A DNA stretch of 60,583 nucleotides from Thermocrinis sp. (lineage in GTDB: Bacteria > Aquificota > Aquificia > Aquificales > Aquificaceae). The translations under genes and the position numbers were made by a program. The DNA lies in assembly GCF_036781485.1 (NCBI RefSeq), contig NZ_DAIQAX010000008.1, positions 1-60,583 of the forward strand, given 5' to 3'. Below, piece after piece: positions 24,229 through 32,796 of the stretch (its first letter is position 1; each line of letters begins with the position of its first letter). The notes below the pieces were generated by a model. It did not search any database. It was not told where the DNA came from and saw nothing but the letters and a program-made list of their open reading frames with translations.

Positions 24229-25051
24229 GATCTCGCTAAGGACAGGTCAAGCAGTTTTAAAGGCTTTGCAGGAACTTGGACACGAAGCTATAGCCTTAGA
24301 CTTAGAGGATTCAATATGTGAAAAGCTAAGACAGATAAAGCCGGATAAAGTGTTTATAGCTTTGCATGGTCCCTACGGAGAAGACGGAAGGATTCAGGGA
24401 CTTTTGGACATTCTTGGCATTCCATACGTAGGTTCAGGCGTTCTCGGTAGTGCCATAGCTATGGATAAAGATACCACAAAGAAGATTTTAAGATTTCATA
24501 ACATACCCACACCGGATTGGACAGCGGTAAAGTATGGAGAAAAACCCGAATGGAATAAGTTTCCCGCAGTAGTAAAACCTTCCGATCAAGGATCAAGCGT
24601 TGGACTCTTTGTGGTAAATAACCAAGAAGAGTTAGAAAGAGCTCTGGAAGAATTGTGGAAGATTACCAAAAAAGCTATCGTGGAAGAGTTCATAGAAGGC
24701 AGAGATATAACAGTAGGAATACTAAAACAGCAGACACTCCCACCTATAGAGATAAAACCAAAAAAGGGTATATACGACTACGAAAGCAAATACACAAAAG
24801 GTATGAGCGAGTATGAGTTTTTGGAAGAAGAAGGATTGGCAAAGGAGCTGGAGGATCTAGCTCTAAAAGCCCACAATGCCCTTGAATTGAAGGACATGTC
24901 CAGAGTAGATTTTAGGGTGGATAAAAGTGGAAGACCCTTTGTTCTTGAAATTAACACCATACCTGGAATGACGGAATTGAGCTTGTTCCCTATGGCTTGT
25001 AGAAAAAAAGGTATTGACTTTAAGCTGATGATATCTATGTTAATATGCTAA
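24185..25051 (+). CDS. ddl: D-alanine--D-alanine ligase
   Basis: A 288-residue ATP-grasp ligase joining two D-Ala for peptidoglycan. LMGGRSAEREISLRTG at the N terminus, FIALHGPYGEDG, the KPSDQGSSVG loop and the end VLEINTIPGMTELSL are typical. The start is a TTG at 24185 preceded by GAGGAGGTAAGG, inside the end of murB; an ATG six codons on would cut the first strand. Neighbours alr and murB act in the same pathway. Confidence 0.95.
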   Translation: MKVVVLMGGRSAEREISLRTGQAVLKALQELGHEAIALDLEDSICEKLRQIKPDKVFIALHGPYGEDGRIQGLLDILGIPYVGSGVLGSAIAMDKDTTKKILRFHNIPTPDWTAVKYGEKPEWNKFPAVVKPSDQGSSVGLFVVNNQEELERALEELWKITKKAIVEEFIEGRDITVGILKQQTLPPIEIKPKKGIYDYESKYTKGMSEYEFLEEEGLAKELEDLALKAHNALELKDMSRVDFRVDKSGRPFVLEINTIPGMTELSLFPMACRKKGIDFKLMISMLIC

Positions 25052-25060
25052 AGCCTAGTT

Positions 25061-25786
25061 ATGAAAGAGGAAGGGAAAACAAGTTGGAAAACCTGGCTTG
25101 AGTATTCCTTAGCCATAGTATGGCTCATCGCTATGGCTTTGGGTGGATTCTTTTTACCAGGTTTTTTAGATACCATACCCTTATTTAAGATAAGGGTAAT
25201 TCAGGTTTCTGGAACACAAACAGTATCGCCGAACATTATCTCTTCAGCTTGTTATCAAGCTTCAAAGGGCAATTGGCTATTTTTGAGCTCTGATAGACTC
25301 TTAGCTGAGGCAAATAAACTTACAAAGAACTCTATAGAGCAAGTAAGGATAAAAAGAGAAATAACCTGGGATGGTGCTAAGATTAACGTTGAGGTTCAGG
25401 AAAGGAGGGCTATAGCTTCTGTAGTCCACGATACTAATATTTTGCTGATTGATCATAAAGGTGAATTTTTTTATAACCCAGCGATGGAAGGCATATTGCC
25501 AGTTGTATATACTTTTTCCTTTGATTACATAAAAAAACACTTCCCTAATCTAAAGGCCTTTATAGATTTCGTAAAAGAAATGGACCTGAAAATAAAAGAG
25601 ATTTATGTAACTGATAGAAGTACGATTGTATACGTATCCAGTAATAAGATAGTTTTGCCCCCAATTAGCAGATTAGACTCTTATATGTTTGATAGAATCG
25701 AAAAAGTTTATAATAAACTTGAGATGAATTCTACGAGCCTTATTATAATTTCGGGGAGCATGGCTATTATAAAGGAAGACGATTGA
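25061..25786 (+). CDS. ftsQ: Cell division protein FtsQ
   Basis: A 241-residue single-pass membrane protein: short cytoplasmic N terminus, one transmembrane helix (residues about 14-35), then a POTRA domain (FKIRVIQVSGTQTVSPNII) and a beta domain. FtsQ/DivIB links the early Z-ring proteins to the septal wall machinery. Sequence conservation in this family is low, so the call leans on topology and on its place between ddl and ftsA. Confidence 0.88.
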   Translation: MKEEGKTSWKTWLEYSLAIVWLIAMALGGFFLPGFLDTIPLFKIRVIQVSGTQTVSPNIISSACYQASKGNWLFLSSDRLLAEANKLTKNSIEQVRIKREITWDGAKINVEVQERRAIASVVHDTNILLIDHKGEFFYNPAMEGILPVVYTFSFDYIKKHFPNLKAFIDFVKEMDLKIKEIYVTDRSTIVYVSSNKIVLPPISRLDSYMFDRIEKVYNKLEMNSTSLIIISGSMAIIKEDD

Positions 25787-25790
25787 AGGC

Positions 25791-27041
25791 ATGAAGACTG
25801 TGGCTTCTCTGGACTTAGGCACGAGCAAAATTGTAGCTCTGGTAGCTGAAATTGATAGCTACGGGGACATGCATGTTATAGGTATAGGTGAAGTACCAAG
25901 TAAAGGAATAGAGAAAGGACAAATAAAAAGACTGGATTTGGCTGTAGGCTCAATACTACGTGCTATAAAAGAAGCTCAAGAAATGGCCGGTGTTAAACTC
26001 AATTCCGTGAATCTTGGAATTTCTTCCCCACTTTTAAAAAGTCAAAATGAAAGGGATACTATAAACATTTCTCCTCAACCTGTTGAAATAGATGAGGCCC
26101 AAATAGACAGAATTATAGAGAGGGCGACAACCAGGGCAAGGGAGGAAGGCTATGAGATAATAAGCGCAATCCCAAGAAAGTTTATCTTGGACGAACAGGA
26201 AGGAGTTCTTTATCCGGTGGGGCTTCTTGGGTCTAAATTAGCTGCGGAGGTGCATATAGTTAAAGTAGGGACCACACTTCTTAGAAATGTTGAAAAAGCT
26301 GTGAAATCAAGCGGTTTGAATATAGCTGATAAATACCCTTCTATAATAGCAAGCGCGGAAGCAGTGCTAACGCAAGAAGAAAAAGAAGAAGGGGCTTTAC
26401 TTTTAGACATTGGTGCAAGTCTTACGGATTTTATCCTTTTTACGGAAGGCTCTCCCATACTGACTGGAACTATACCTATGGGAGGCAATAGCATAACAAA
26501 GGACATTGCCCATTTTATGAAGGTAAACATAGAACAGGCAGAAAGGATAAAACTGGAGCATGGTTTTGCCCTATCCGATTTAGTGAATGACTCAGAGAGG
26601 ATTAAGATTAAACCTAGGGGTGAGGATAAAGAGGCTATGGTTAGTAAAAAAAGCTTAGCTGAAGTTATACAGATAAGATTGGAGGAGATTGCTGACCGTG
26701 TTTTGGAATACATAAATTCTCAAGGAATAAACATTTCCACTATAAATGCGGGCATTATACTAACCGGGGGCTCTTCAAAGCTTGGTGGTATAAAAGAATT
26801 TTTTGAAAGGTATATGGATTTACCTGCTAGGATAGGCTATCCTATGGGGGTTATAGGATTAAAAGAAAGGATACAAGATCCAGCTTATTCCACAGCAGTG
26901 GGTTTACTTAGATTGAAATCAAGATCTGTGCATGGTTATCCAGTTAATTATCAAAACCCTCAAAATGTGGCGAGCGAGGACAAGATAAAACTTAATGGTT
27001 GGTTAGACAAATTAAAATCCTTCTTCAAGGAGGTGCTATGA
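25791..27041 (+). CDS. ftsA: Cell division protein FtsA
   Basis: A 416-residue actin-like ATPase that tethers FtsZ to the membrane. Phosphate-1 motif SLDLGTSKIVALVAE, the phosphate-2 region ALLLDIGASLTDFILF and the adenosine motif IILTGGSSKLGGIKEF are clear, with the 1C subdomain between. The end (GWLDKLKSFFKEVL) is an amphipathic helix suited to membrane binding. Its stop overlaps the ftsZ start region. Confidence 0.96.
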   Translation: MKTVASLDLGTSKIVALVAEIDSYGDMHVIGIGEVPSKGIEKGQIKRLDLAVGSILRAIKEAQEMAGVKLNSVNLGISSPLLKSQNERDTINISPQPVEIDEAQIDRIIERATTRAREEGYEIISAIPRKFILDEQEGVLYPVGLLGSKLAAEVHIVKVGTTLLRNVEKAVKSSGLNIADKYPSIIASAEAVLTQEEKEEGALLLDIGASLTDFILFTEGSPILTGTIPMGGNSITKDIAHFMKVNIEQAERIKLEHGFALSDLVNDSERIKIKPRGEDKEAMVSKKSLAEVIQIRLEEIADRVLEYINSQGINISTINAGIILTGGSSKLGGIKEFFERYMDLPARIGYPMGVIGLKERIQDPAYSTAVGLLRLKSRSVHGYPVNYQNPQNVASEDKIKLNGWLDKLKSFFKEVL

Positions 27042-28120
27042 TGAATATAGTAAACCCAACGAGAATAAAGGTATTTGGAATTGGAGGAGGTGGGTCTAAC
27101 GCGGTCAACAGAATGTATCTTGATATGATTGAAGGTGTGGAGCTTTTTGCTATAAATACCGACGTACAACATCTTACCTCCCTTTCTGTACCTAACAAAA
27201 TACAGATAGGAGAAAAGGTCACAAGAGGGTTAGGTGCGGGAGCAAGGCCAGAGATTGGAGAACAAGCGGCACTGGAGGATATAGACAAAATAAAGGATGT
27301 CCTCAGAAACACAGATATGCTATTTTTAGCTGTAGGACTGGGGGGAGGAACGGGAACTGGCGCAGCGCCTGTGATTGCAGAAGCGGCAAAAGATATGGGC
27401 ATTCTTACTGTTGCAGTGGTTACAAAACCTTTCAACTTTGAGGGTCAAAAAAGAATGCAAGTCGCATTAGAAGGATTGGAAAGATTAAAGAATGTGGTTG
27501 ATACTTATATAGTGATAAATAACCAAAAGTTAGTGGAGATTTCGGAGAAAAACTTTAGCATAAAGGATGCGTTCAAGATGGTGGATGATATTTTGTCAAA
27601 GGCTGTAAGAGGTATAACGAGCATAGTTGTAACTCCCGCTCTTATAAATGTGGATTTCGCGGATGTGCGCACAGTTATGGAAAAGGGTGGGCTAGCGCTT
27701 ATAGGTATAGGTGAGGGTAAGGGTGATAACAAAAGAGACTTTGCAGTAGATCAAGCCATAGCAAGCCCTCTATTGGAAGGGAATACAGTCTCTGGAGCAA
27801 GAAGACTACTGATTACCCTTTGGGTGAGCGAAGATGTATCCTTCAGAGATGTAGAGGGGACCATAAGTAGAATTAGAGAAGAAGCACACGAAGATGCTCT
27901 GATTATATTTGGAGCAATACTAGAGCAGAACAAAGAGAACTTTATGCGTGTTGCAGTGGTGGCTACAGATTTTGAAAATGTAAATCAGCAAACACAGTTT
28001 CGTGTTCTAAAGAAGGAACAAAAACAACTACCAAAAGTGGTGCCGGAATCTGTGGTAGAACCCGTTCAGCCCGATATAGAGGAACTACCTGCATACCTAC
28101 GCAGAAAGAGAAAAATTTGA
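27041..28120 (+). CDS. ftsZ: Cell division protein FtsZ
   Basis: A 359-residue tubulin-like GTPase forming the Z ring. The nucleotide signature GLGGGTGTGAAPVIA, N-terminal KVFGIGGGGSNAVNRM and T7 loop NVDFADVRTVM are intact, and the C-terminal peptide ELPAYLRRKRKI is the FtsA-binding tail. AAGGAGGT ends seven bases before the ATG at 27041; an adjacent ATG at 27038 is a possible start. It overlaps the stop of ftsA by one base. Confidence 0.97.
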   Translation: MNIVNPTRIKVFGIGGGGSNAVNRMYLDMIEGVELFAINTDVQHLTSLSVPNKIQIGEKVTRGLGAGARPEIGEQAALEDIDKIKDVLRNTDMLFLAVGLGGGTGTGAAPVIAEAAKDMGILTVAVVTKPFNFEGQKRMQVALEGLERLKNVVDTYIVINNQKLVEISEKNFSIKDAFKMVDDILSKAVRGITSIVVTPALINVDFADVRTVMEKGGLALIGIGEGKGDNKRDFAVDQAIASPLLEGNTVSGARRLLITLWVSEDVSFRDVEGTISRIREEAHEDALIIFGAILEQNKENFMRVAVVATDFENVNQQTQFRVLKKEQKQLPKVVPESVVEPVQPDIEELPAYLRRKRKI

Positions 28121-28377
28121 GAAAAATAGATACTAGAGCTGATAAGGTTTTAGCTTTTTTGTTGGGTATTATATACGGCTACAGGGGAGTCTTAGTTGAG
28201 GTAAAAAGGAAAGATATTTTCCGATACAATGAAGAAGAGCATTTGGAGGATAGAGTATATTTTCTCAACAGGAAGACGGGATACGCAGGGAAATTAAAAC
28301 CATCCGAATTTACTCACATCTGTGCAATAAGGGAGTGCAAAGAAGAACGGAAGTTAATAATATTTTTGTACAAGTAA
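28117..28377 (+). CDS. Small protein of unknown function downstream of ftsZ
   Basis: An 86-residue protein starting at a TTG that overlaps the ftsZ TGA (TTGA, 28117-28120), so it is translationally coupled to ftsZ. It is basic and beta-rich (YGYRGVLVEVKRKDIFRYN, DRVYFLNRKTGYAGKLKPSEF, ERKLIIFLYK), without membrane segment. No family was recognised. Position between ftsZ and a c-di-GMP-type protein makes a link to division or its regulation possible, but this is inference. Confidence 0.6.
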   Translation: MRKIDTRADKVLAFLLGIIYGYRGVLVEVKRKDIFRYNEEEHLEDRVYFLNRKTGYAGKLKPSEFTHICAIRECKEERKLIIFLYK

Positions 28378-28403
28378 ATTTTTATAATTAATAACTACCT
28401 TGA

Positions 28404-29630
28404 ATGAAGCGTAAACATATGACCTTGCTTGACCTATATAGGGAAACTATGATTCCCAACACAGTTTGTCTTATGGATATACTAAAAAAGGTATTTTACT
28501 TTCACGAAAGAAAATGCAGGAAGTTTTCCCTTGTGCTTGTTGACATAGATAATTTGAGAGGTATAAACAAACAGAAGGGTTATTCTGTAGGCAATCAAAT
28601 ACTTGTAACTGTGGCAAACATAATCGGCGAAAGCGTTAGAAGAAACGATATAGCTGGAAAGTACAAAAGTGGTAGTTTTCTAATAATACTACTAGAGACA
28701 GACAAAGATGGTGCTCAAATGGTAGTAAGTAGATTAGAGAGTAAAATGTCAAATCTGGAAGTTGACGGTATGCCTGTCAAAATTACGTTTGGTATTTGCA
28801 CCTATCCGGAAGATGGAGAAAGTCCTGATGATTTAATGGAGTTTTTAGAAGAAAAAGTTGCCGAAGCCAAGAGAAAGAAAGAAGCCATAGTTTATACTAA
28901 GAGATCGGTAAGACAGTATATAGGCTTAGATAATATAATTTCAGCAATAGAAGAAAACAGGGTAGTTCCTGCATTCCAACCCATATTGAATCTTAGAGAC
29001 AAATCAATCGAAGGTTACGAAGTGCTCATGCGTCTGAAAGTTGGAGATGAGTATCTTCCCGCGTCAGCTTTTATAGATCAAGTTTCAGAGCTATCTTTTC
29101 TAACGGTTTTTGAGGAAATTGTTTTTGATAAGGCAATCAAAATATGGAAAAGTGGTAAGATAAAAGGTAAATTGTTTTTTAATATGCCCTCTAATTTTGT
29201 TAACTATTTAGCGAAAGGCAAAGCTAAGCTAAGAGATTTTAAGGAGGAATTACTAAATGCAGGTATAGGACCTGAAAATGTAGTCATTGAAATACCAGAA
29301 AGTAAAATAACAGCTACAACAGATGAATTAATTGAGGTAGTTAACAATATAAAATCTTTGGGTTTCAAGGTGGCCGTTGATGATTTTGGAGTTGAAAACT
29401 CCTCTGTAGAAAGGTTGTTGAAGACAAAACCAGACATGGTTAAAGTGGATGGCTTTTTTCTAAAGGAAGGAAGAAATATGCTAAGATGGATAATAGCGGG
29501 ACTAAAAAGGTTAGGCTATAGGGTGGTTATAGAACACATAGAGAGTAATGAGGACTTAGAGCTTGCAATTAAGTATGGTGCGGATTACGCCCAAGGTTTT
29601 TACATAGGTAAGCCTGAGGTAATACTTTGA
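28404..29630 (+). CDS. Degenerate GGDEF plus EAL domain protein
   Basis: A 408-residue cytoplasmic protein. Residues about 35-165 have the GGDEF fold (FSLVLVDIDNLRGINKQKGY, then GKYKSGSFLIILL), but the active-site loop reads KSGSF, so cyclase activity is unlikely. Residues about 175-405 are an EAL domain with the catalytic set kept: Glu in YEVLMR, Asn in FFNMPSN, EIPES, the DDFG of VAVDDFGVENSSVERL, Lys in MVKVDGF, Glu in VIEHIES and QGFYIGKP. It is therefore a probable c-di-GMP phosphodiesterase. No transmembrane or sensor domain. It sits between ftsZ and hisA in an apparently continuous rightward operon. Confidence 0.85.
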   Translation: MKRKHMTLLDLYRETMIPNTVCLMDILKKVFYFHERKCRKFSLVLVDIDNLRGINKQKGYSVGNQILVTVANIIGESVRRNDIAGKYKSGSFLIILLETDKDGAQMVVSRLESKMSNLEVDGMPVKITFGICTYPEDGESPDDLMEFLEEKVAEAKRKKEAIVYTKRSVRQYIGLDNIISAIEENRVVPAFQPILNLRDKSIEGYEVLMRLKVGDEYLPASAFIDQVSELSFLTVFEEIVFDKAIKIWKSGKIKGKLFFNMPSNFVNYLAKGKAKLRDFKEELLNAGIGPENVVIEIPESKITATTDELIEVVNNIKSLGFKVAVDDFGVENSSVERLLKTKPDMVKVDGFFLKEGRNMLRWIIAGLKRLGYRVVIEHIESNEDLELAIKYGADYAQGFYIGKPEVIL

Positions 29631-30331
29631 AGGACTTTTTGATCCCAGCCATAGACTTAAGGGATGGAAAGGTGGTCAGATTATACAAGGGGGAGGAGGA
29701 AAAAGTTAAGGTTTATTCAAACAATCCAGAGGAAATTGCCAAGCTATTTGAAGATTTTGGATTTAAGCGTATTCATGTAGTGGATCTGGACGGTGCCTTT
29801 GGTAACACTCTTAAAAATCTGGAAGTTATAAAAAACATCAGAAAGGTTTTTTCTGGTGTTGTGCAGGTTGGTGGAGGTCTGAGAGATTTGCAGACTTTAA
29901 AAATTTTTGATGAGATTGGCATAGATCTTTTTGTGGTGGGCACTGTAGCGGTAAAAAGCCCGGAAGTTTTTCAAGAGATGTTAGATTCCTTTCCAGGAAG
30001 GGTAGTTCTGTCGGTGGATAGTAAGGGTGGTGTGGTTTCCGTAGCAGGGTGGAAAGAAGGCAGTCCATACACTCCAGATGAGCTTGCCAAGCTTTACGAT
30101 GAAAAACCTATATGGGGCTATCTTTACACTGTGGTGGAGAAGGATGGCACTTTGGAAGGGATAGACGTGGAGCCTTACGTCAAGCTTAAAAAGGTTGTCA
30201 AAAAGCCCGTTCTCGCAAGCGGTGGCGTAGCAAGCATAGAGGATCTTAAAAAATTGAAAGGTTTAGTGGAAGGAGTGGTGGTTGGAAAGGCAATATACGA
30301 AGGTAAGATAAAGCTGGAAGAATTAGAATAA
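29627..30331 (+). CDS. hisA: ProFAR isomerase (1-(5-phosphoribosyl)-5-[(5-phosphoribosylamino)methylideneamino] imidazole-4-carboxamide isomerase)
   Basis: A 234-residue half-barrel-repeat TIM barrel of histidine synthesis. Landmarks: IPAIDLRDGKVVRLYKG with the first catalytic Asp, VQVGGGLR, VLSVDSKGG with the second catalytic Asp, and LASGGVASIEDL plus GVVVGKAIYEGK for phosphate binding. The start is a TTG overlapping the stop of the EAL gene (TTGA). HisF is similar but lacks this N terminus. The hemH ATG overlaps its stop. Confidence 0.92.
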   Translation: MKDFLIPAIDLRDGKVVRLYKGEEEKVKVYSNNPEEIAKLFEDFGFKRIHVVDLDGAFGNTLKNLEVIKNIRKVFSGVVQVGGGLRDLQTLKIFDEIGIDLFVVGTVAVKSPEVFQEMLDSFPGRVVLSVDSKGGVVSVAGWKEGSPYTPDELAKLYDEKPIWGYLYTVVEKDGTLEGIDVEPYVKLKKVVKKPVLASGGVASIEDLKKLKGLVEGVVVGKAIYEGKIKLEELE

Positions 30332-31323
30332 TGACTATGGAAAGATTTGCGGTGCTTTTGCTCAATATGGGCGGTCCTGACTCTCTGGATGCGGTTGAGC
30401 CTTTCTTATTCAACCTTTTTTCAGACCATGACATAATAGAGATTCCAAGGCCAATTCAAAAGCCTATTGCCTTCTTTATCTCTAAGTTCAGGGCAAAGAA
30501 AACAAGGCATTACTATGAGCTGATGGGAGGGAAGTCTCCCCAAAGGGAACAAACGGAAATACAAGCCAAGGCACTTCAAAAACTTTTACCAGAGAACTTT
30601 ACTGTCAAGGTGGCTATGAGGTATTGGAAACCCTTTATAGAGGAAGCAGTAAAGGAAGCTCTGCAGGAGGGTGCAAAGGGCTTTATACTCCTTCCTATGT
30701 ATCCTCAATACAGCAAAACAACCACTGGCTCCTCTTTCAACGAATTTGACAGAGTATACAAAAGACTCGGACTTAACCTTCCAGTAGTCAAAATAAAATC
30801 CTATCACAACCATCCCCTCTACATAAAGGCCATGGTAGAAAACATACTTTCCAGTGTGAAAAGGCCAGAGGAGTACTTCTTTCTATTTACAGCTCACAGT
30901 CTGCCGGTTAAAGTCATAGAGAGGGGAGATCCATACAAAGATCAGACGGAAGAAACAGTAAGGCTAATAATGGAGCATTTCCCTAAGGTAGAGTATGCCT
31001 TGGGCTATCAGAGCAAAGTAGGTCCAACAAAGTGGCTTAAACCAGAAACGGAAGAGCTTTTGAAAGAGCTTATAAATTCTGGAAGAAAAAGGATAGTACT
31101 TATACCAGTTTCCTTTACCTGTGAGCATTCCGAAACGCTATACGAGCTGGACCATCTATACCACAACATGGCAAGGGAGCTTGGAGTGGAAGAGTTTATA
31201 AGGGTGCCTACTTTGAAAGACCATCCAACTTATATAGAACTTCTGAAAGAGCTCACTTTAAGTGCTTTTCAAGAGCTTGAAAGGCAACTTTCGGATTTGG
31301 CTTACACCCAGTCCAAATCCTGA
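30331..31323 (+). CDS. hemH: Ferrochelatase
   Basis: A 330-residue enzyme inserting Fe2+ into protoporphyrin (or coproporphyrin) in haem synthesis. LLNMGGPDSLDAVEPFL at the N terminus, the catalytic His of FTAHSLPVKVIERGDPY and the Glu of FTCEHSETLYELD are present. The start codon overlaps the hisA stop (TAATG). Its last 71 bases run opposite to the end of aroE, a long coding overlap between convergent genes. Confidence 0.94.
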   Translation: MTMERFAVLLLNMGGPDSLDAVEPFLFNLFSDHDIIEIPRPIQKPIAFFISKFRAKKTRHYYELMGGKSPQREQTEIQAKALQKLLPENFTVKVAMRYWKPFIEEAVKEALQEGAKGFILLPMYPQYSKTTTGSSFNEFDRVYKRLGLNLPVVKIKSYHNHPLYIKAMVENILSSVKRPEEYFFLFTAHSLPVKVIERGDPYKDQTEETVRLIMEHFPKVEYALGYQSKVGPTKWLKPETEELLKELINSGRKRIVLIPVSFTCEHSETLYELDHLYHNMARELGVEEFIRVPTLKDHPTYIELLKELTLSAFQELERQLSDLAYTQSKS

Positions 31324-32062
31324 AACTTTCTAATCCCTGATAAACCAGCATTTTAAGACCATCCAAATATACTGCGCCCCTTTTTTGAGACCACTCCTTC
31401 AGAAGGGTGTTTTTTCCGTAAATCAGCTCAAATACCACTTGACCTTCCTTCAAAAGAGAATAGTCAAAAAGCAAATAATCTTCTGTTAGACCTACAGAGG
31501 TGGTATTTACGATTATGTGTGCAGAGTCTAAAACCTCTTCAGGTGAGGAAACAGTTTCGGATTTAAAAATTTCCGAAAGATTCTTTGCCTTTTCTTTGGT
31601 TCTGTTCCAAAGATAGACCTTAGCATTCTCCTTTTCCAGTGCATACAAAACCGCACGTGCAGAACCACCTGCACCCAAAACCAAAACTGTTTTTCCCTTT
31701 AACTCTCCAACAGTCTCCTTTAAGCTGTTTAAAAAACCTATCCAATCTGTGTTATAGCCCTCAGTCCTTTCTCCAAACTTAACAGTATTTACCGCTCCTA
31801 TTTTTTCTGCATCCGGATGAACAAAGTCCAACATATCAACGATTGCCTCTTTGTGCGGAATGGTTAGGTTTATACCTTTTACATTCAAAGCTTTTAAACC
31901 TTCAAAGGCGGTTTTCAACTCCTCCCGCTTTACCTCAAAGGGAACATAAACCGCATTTAAACCTACATACTCAAAGAGCCTATTTTGAAACAGGGGAGAA
32001 AGGGAGTGCTTTACAGGATATCCCACCACTCCATAAAGGAAAGTATTACCGGAGATGTTCAT
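31253..32062 (-). CDS. aroE: Shikimate dehydrogenase
   Basis: A 269-residue NADPH enzyme reducing 3-dehydroshikimate in aromatic amino acid synthesis. Substrate site YPVKHSLSPLFQN and NLTIPHKEAIV (catalytic Lys), YNTDWIGF (Asp), NADP loop LVLGAGGSARAVLYAL with NRTKEKA. Last gene of the iscU-to-aroE operon, joined to nfu by a four-base overlap, though its function is unrelated to sulfur. Confidence 0.95.
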   Translation of the reverse strand: MNISGNTFLYGVVGYPVKHSLSPLFQNRLFEYVGLNAVYVPFEVKREELKTAFEGLKALNVKGINLTIPHKEAIVDMLDFVHPDAEKIGAVNTVKFGERTEGYNTDWIGFLNSLKETVGELKGKTVLVLGAGGSARAVLYALEKENAKVYLWNRTKEKAKNLSEIFKSETVSSPEEVLDSAHIIVNTTSVGLTEDYLLFDYSLLKEGQVVFELIYGKNTLLKEWSQKRGAVYLDGLKMLVYQGLESFRIWTGCKPNPKVAFQALEKHLK

Positions 32063-32310
32063 AAAATACTGTGTTTTGGAACGGATATTTCTACCTTCTT
32101 CACCCAGTTTAAATTGCCTTTAAGAGCAATGTCCACAACATCCTTTAAGGAAGCGTCCACAATGGGACATTCGGTGCATCCACCTTCAAACTGAAGGTAT
32201 ACCGCATCATCCTTTATATCCACCACCCTTAGATCCCCATGATGCTCTTTTAGGGCTGGTCTTATCTTATCCAACACATTTTCTACTTCTTTCAATCTTT
32301 CCTTTTCCAT
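32059..32310 (-). CDS. NifU C-terminal-domain (Nfu-type) Fe-S protein
   Basis: An 83-residue stand-alone Nfu domain with the CxxC cluster site in GGCTECPIVDASL. Nfu proteins carry a [4Fe-4S] cluster to client enzymes. The flanking sequence IRPALKEHHGDLRVVDI is typical. It lies one base from the DUF1858-like gene and overlaps aroE by ATGA, within the iscU operon. Confidence 0.88.
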   Translation of the reverse strand: MEKERLKEVENVLDKIRPALKEHHGDLRVVDIKDDAVYLQFEGGCTECPIVDASLKDVVDIALKGNLNWVKKVEISVPKHSIL

Positions 32311-32311
32311 C

Positions 32312-32548
32312 TCATTCCTCCGATTCTCTTATTAAATTTTGTATCTCTAACCAGATTTTTCCCTGAGCATCCTCATCCAAATCCATAAGTCTAAAAAAGC
32401 CTTTTATTGTTAGCTTATCTGACACCACATCAACCAAGTCCTCTTCCTCAAGCCTATTTAATCCATATTCCCACAGTATTTTTTTAGCATCTGGATATCT
32501 CTCTAAAAGCTCCTTCAGGTTTGTATCCAAGTTCAGCCTTTCTTTCAT
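32312..32548 (-). CDS. DUF1858-like small protein
   Basis: A 78-residue acidic helical protein. NLKELLERYPDAKKILWEYGLNRLE follows the DUF1858 pattern (disulfide-isomerase-like hybrid cluster companion domain), but the Cys often seen in that family is absent. It overlaps tusA by ATGA. Function unknown; the operon suggests a role in sulfur or Fe-S handling. Confidence 0.65.
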   Translation of the reverse strand: MKERLNLDTNLKELLERYPDAKKILWEYGLNRLEEEDLVDVVSDKLTIKGFFRLMDLDEDAQGKIWLEIQNLIRESEE

Positions 32549-32796
32549 AGCTCCTTTACCTTCTTGACAAAAAGATGGTATTCGCCATCTTCCTCATAAA
32601 GACCTAAAAATTCCTGTCCAGTGGTCTTGCACCAAGCTGGTATATCCTCTACCACACCTGGGTCATCTGCTATCAATTCCAAAATCTGGCCTATTTTCAT
32701 TTGCCTTATCATCTTTGCGGTTTCTGATATGGGCACTGGGCAGAACGTCCCTACCACATCATGAATCACGTCTGGCTTTATATCATTCAACTCCAT
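32545..32796 (-). CDS. tusA: TusA-family sulfur carrier
   Basis: An 83-residue protein with the TusA motif VVGTFCPVPISETAKMIRQM (persulfide-carrying Cys in the CPxP element) and GQILELIADDPGVVEDIPAWC. TusA relays persulfide sulfur to tRNA thiolation, molybdenum cofactor synthesis or sulfur oxidation. It overlaps the PP-loop gene by 14 bases, suggesting that it hands sulfur to that enzyme. Confidence 0.88.
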   Translation of the reverse strand: MELNDIKPDVIHDVVGTFCPVPISETAKMIRQMKIGQILELIADDPGVVEDIPAWCKTTGQEFLGLYEEDGEYHLFVKKVKEL

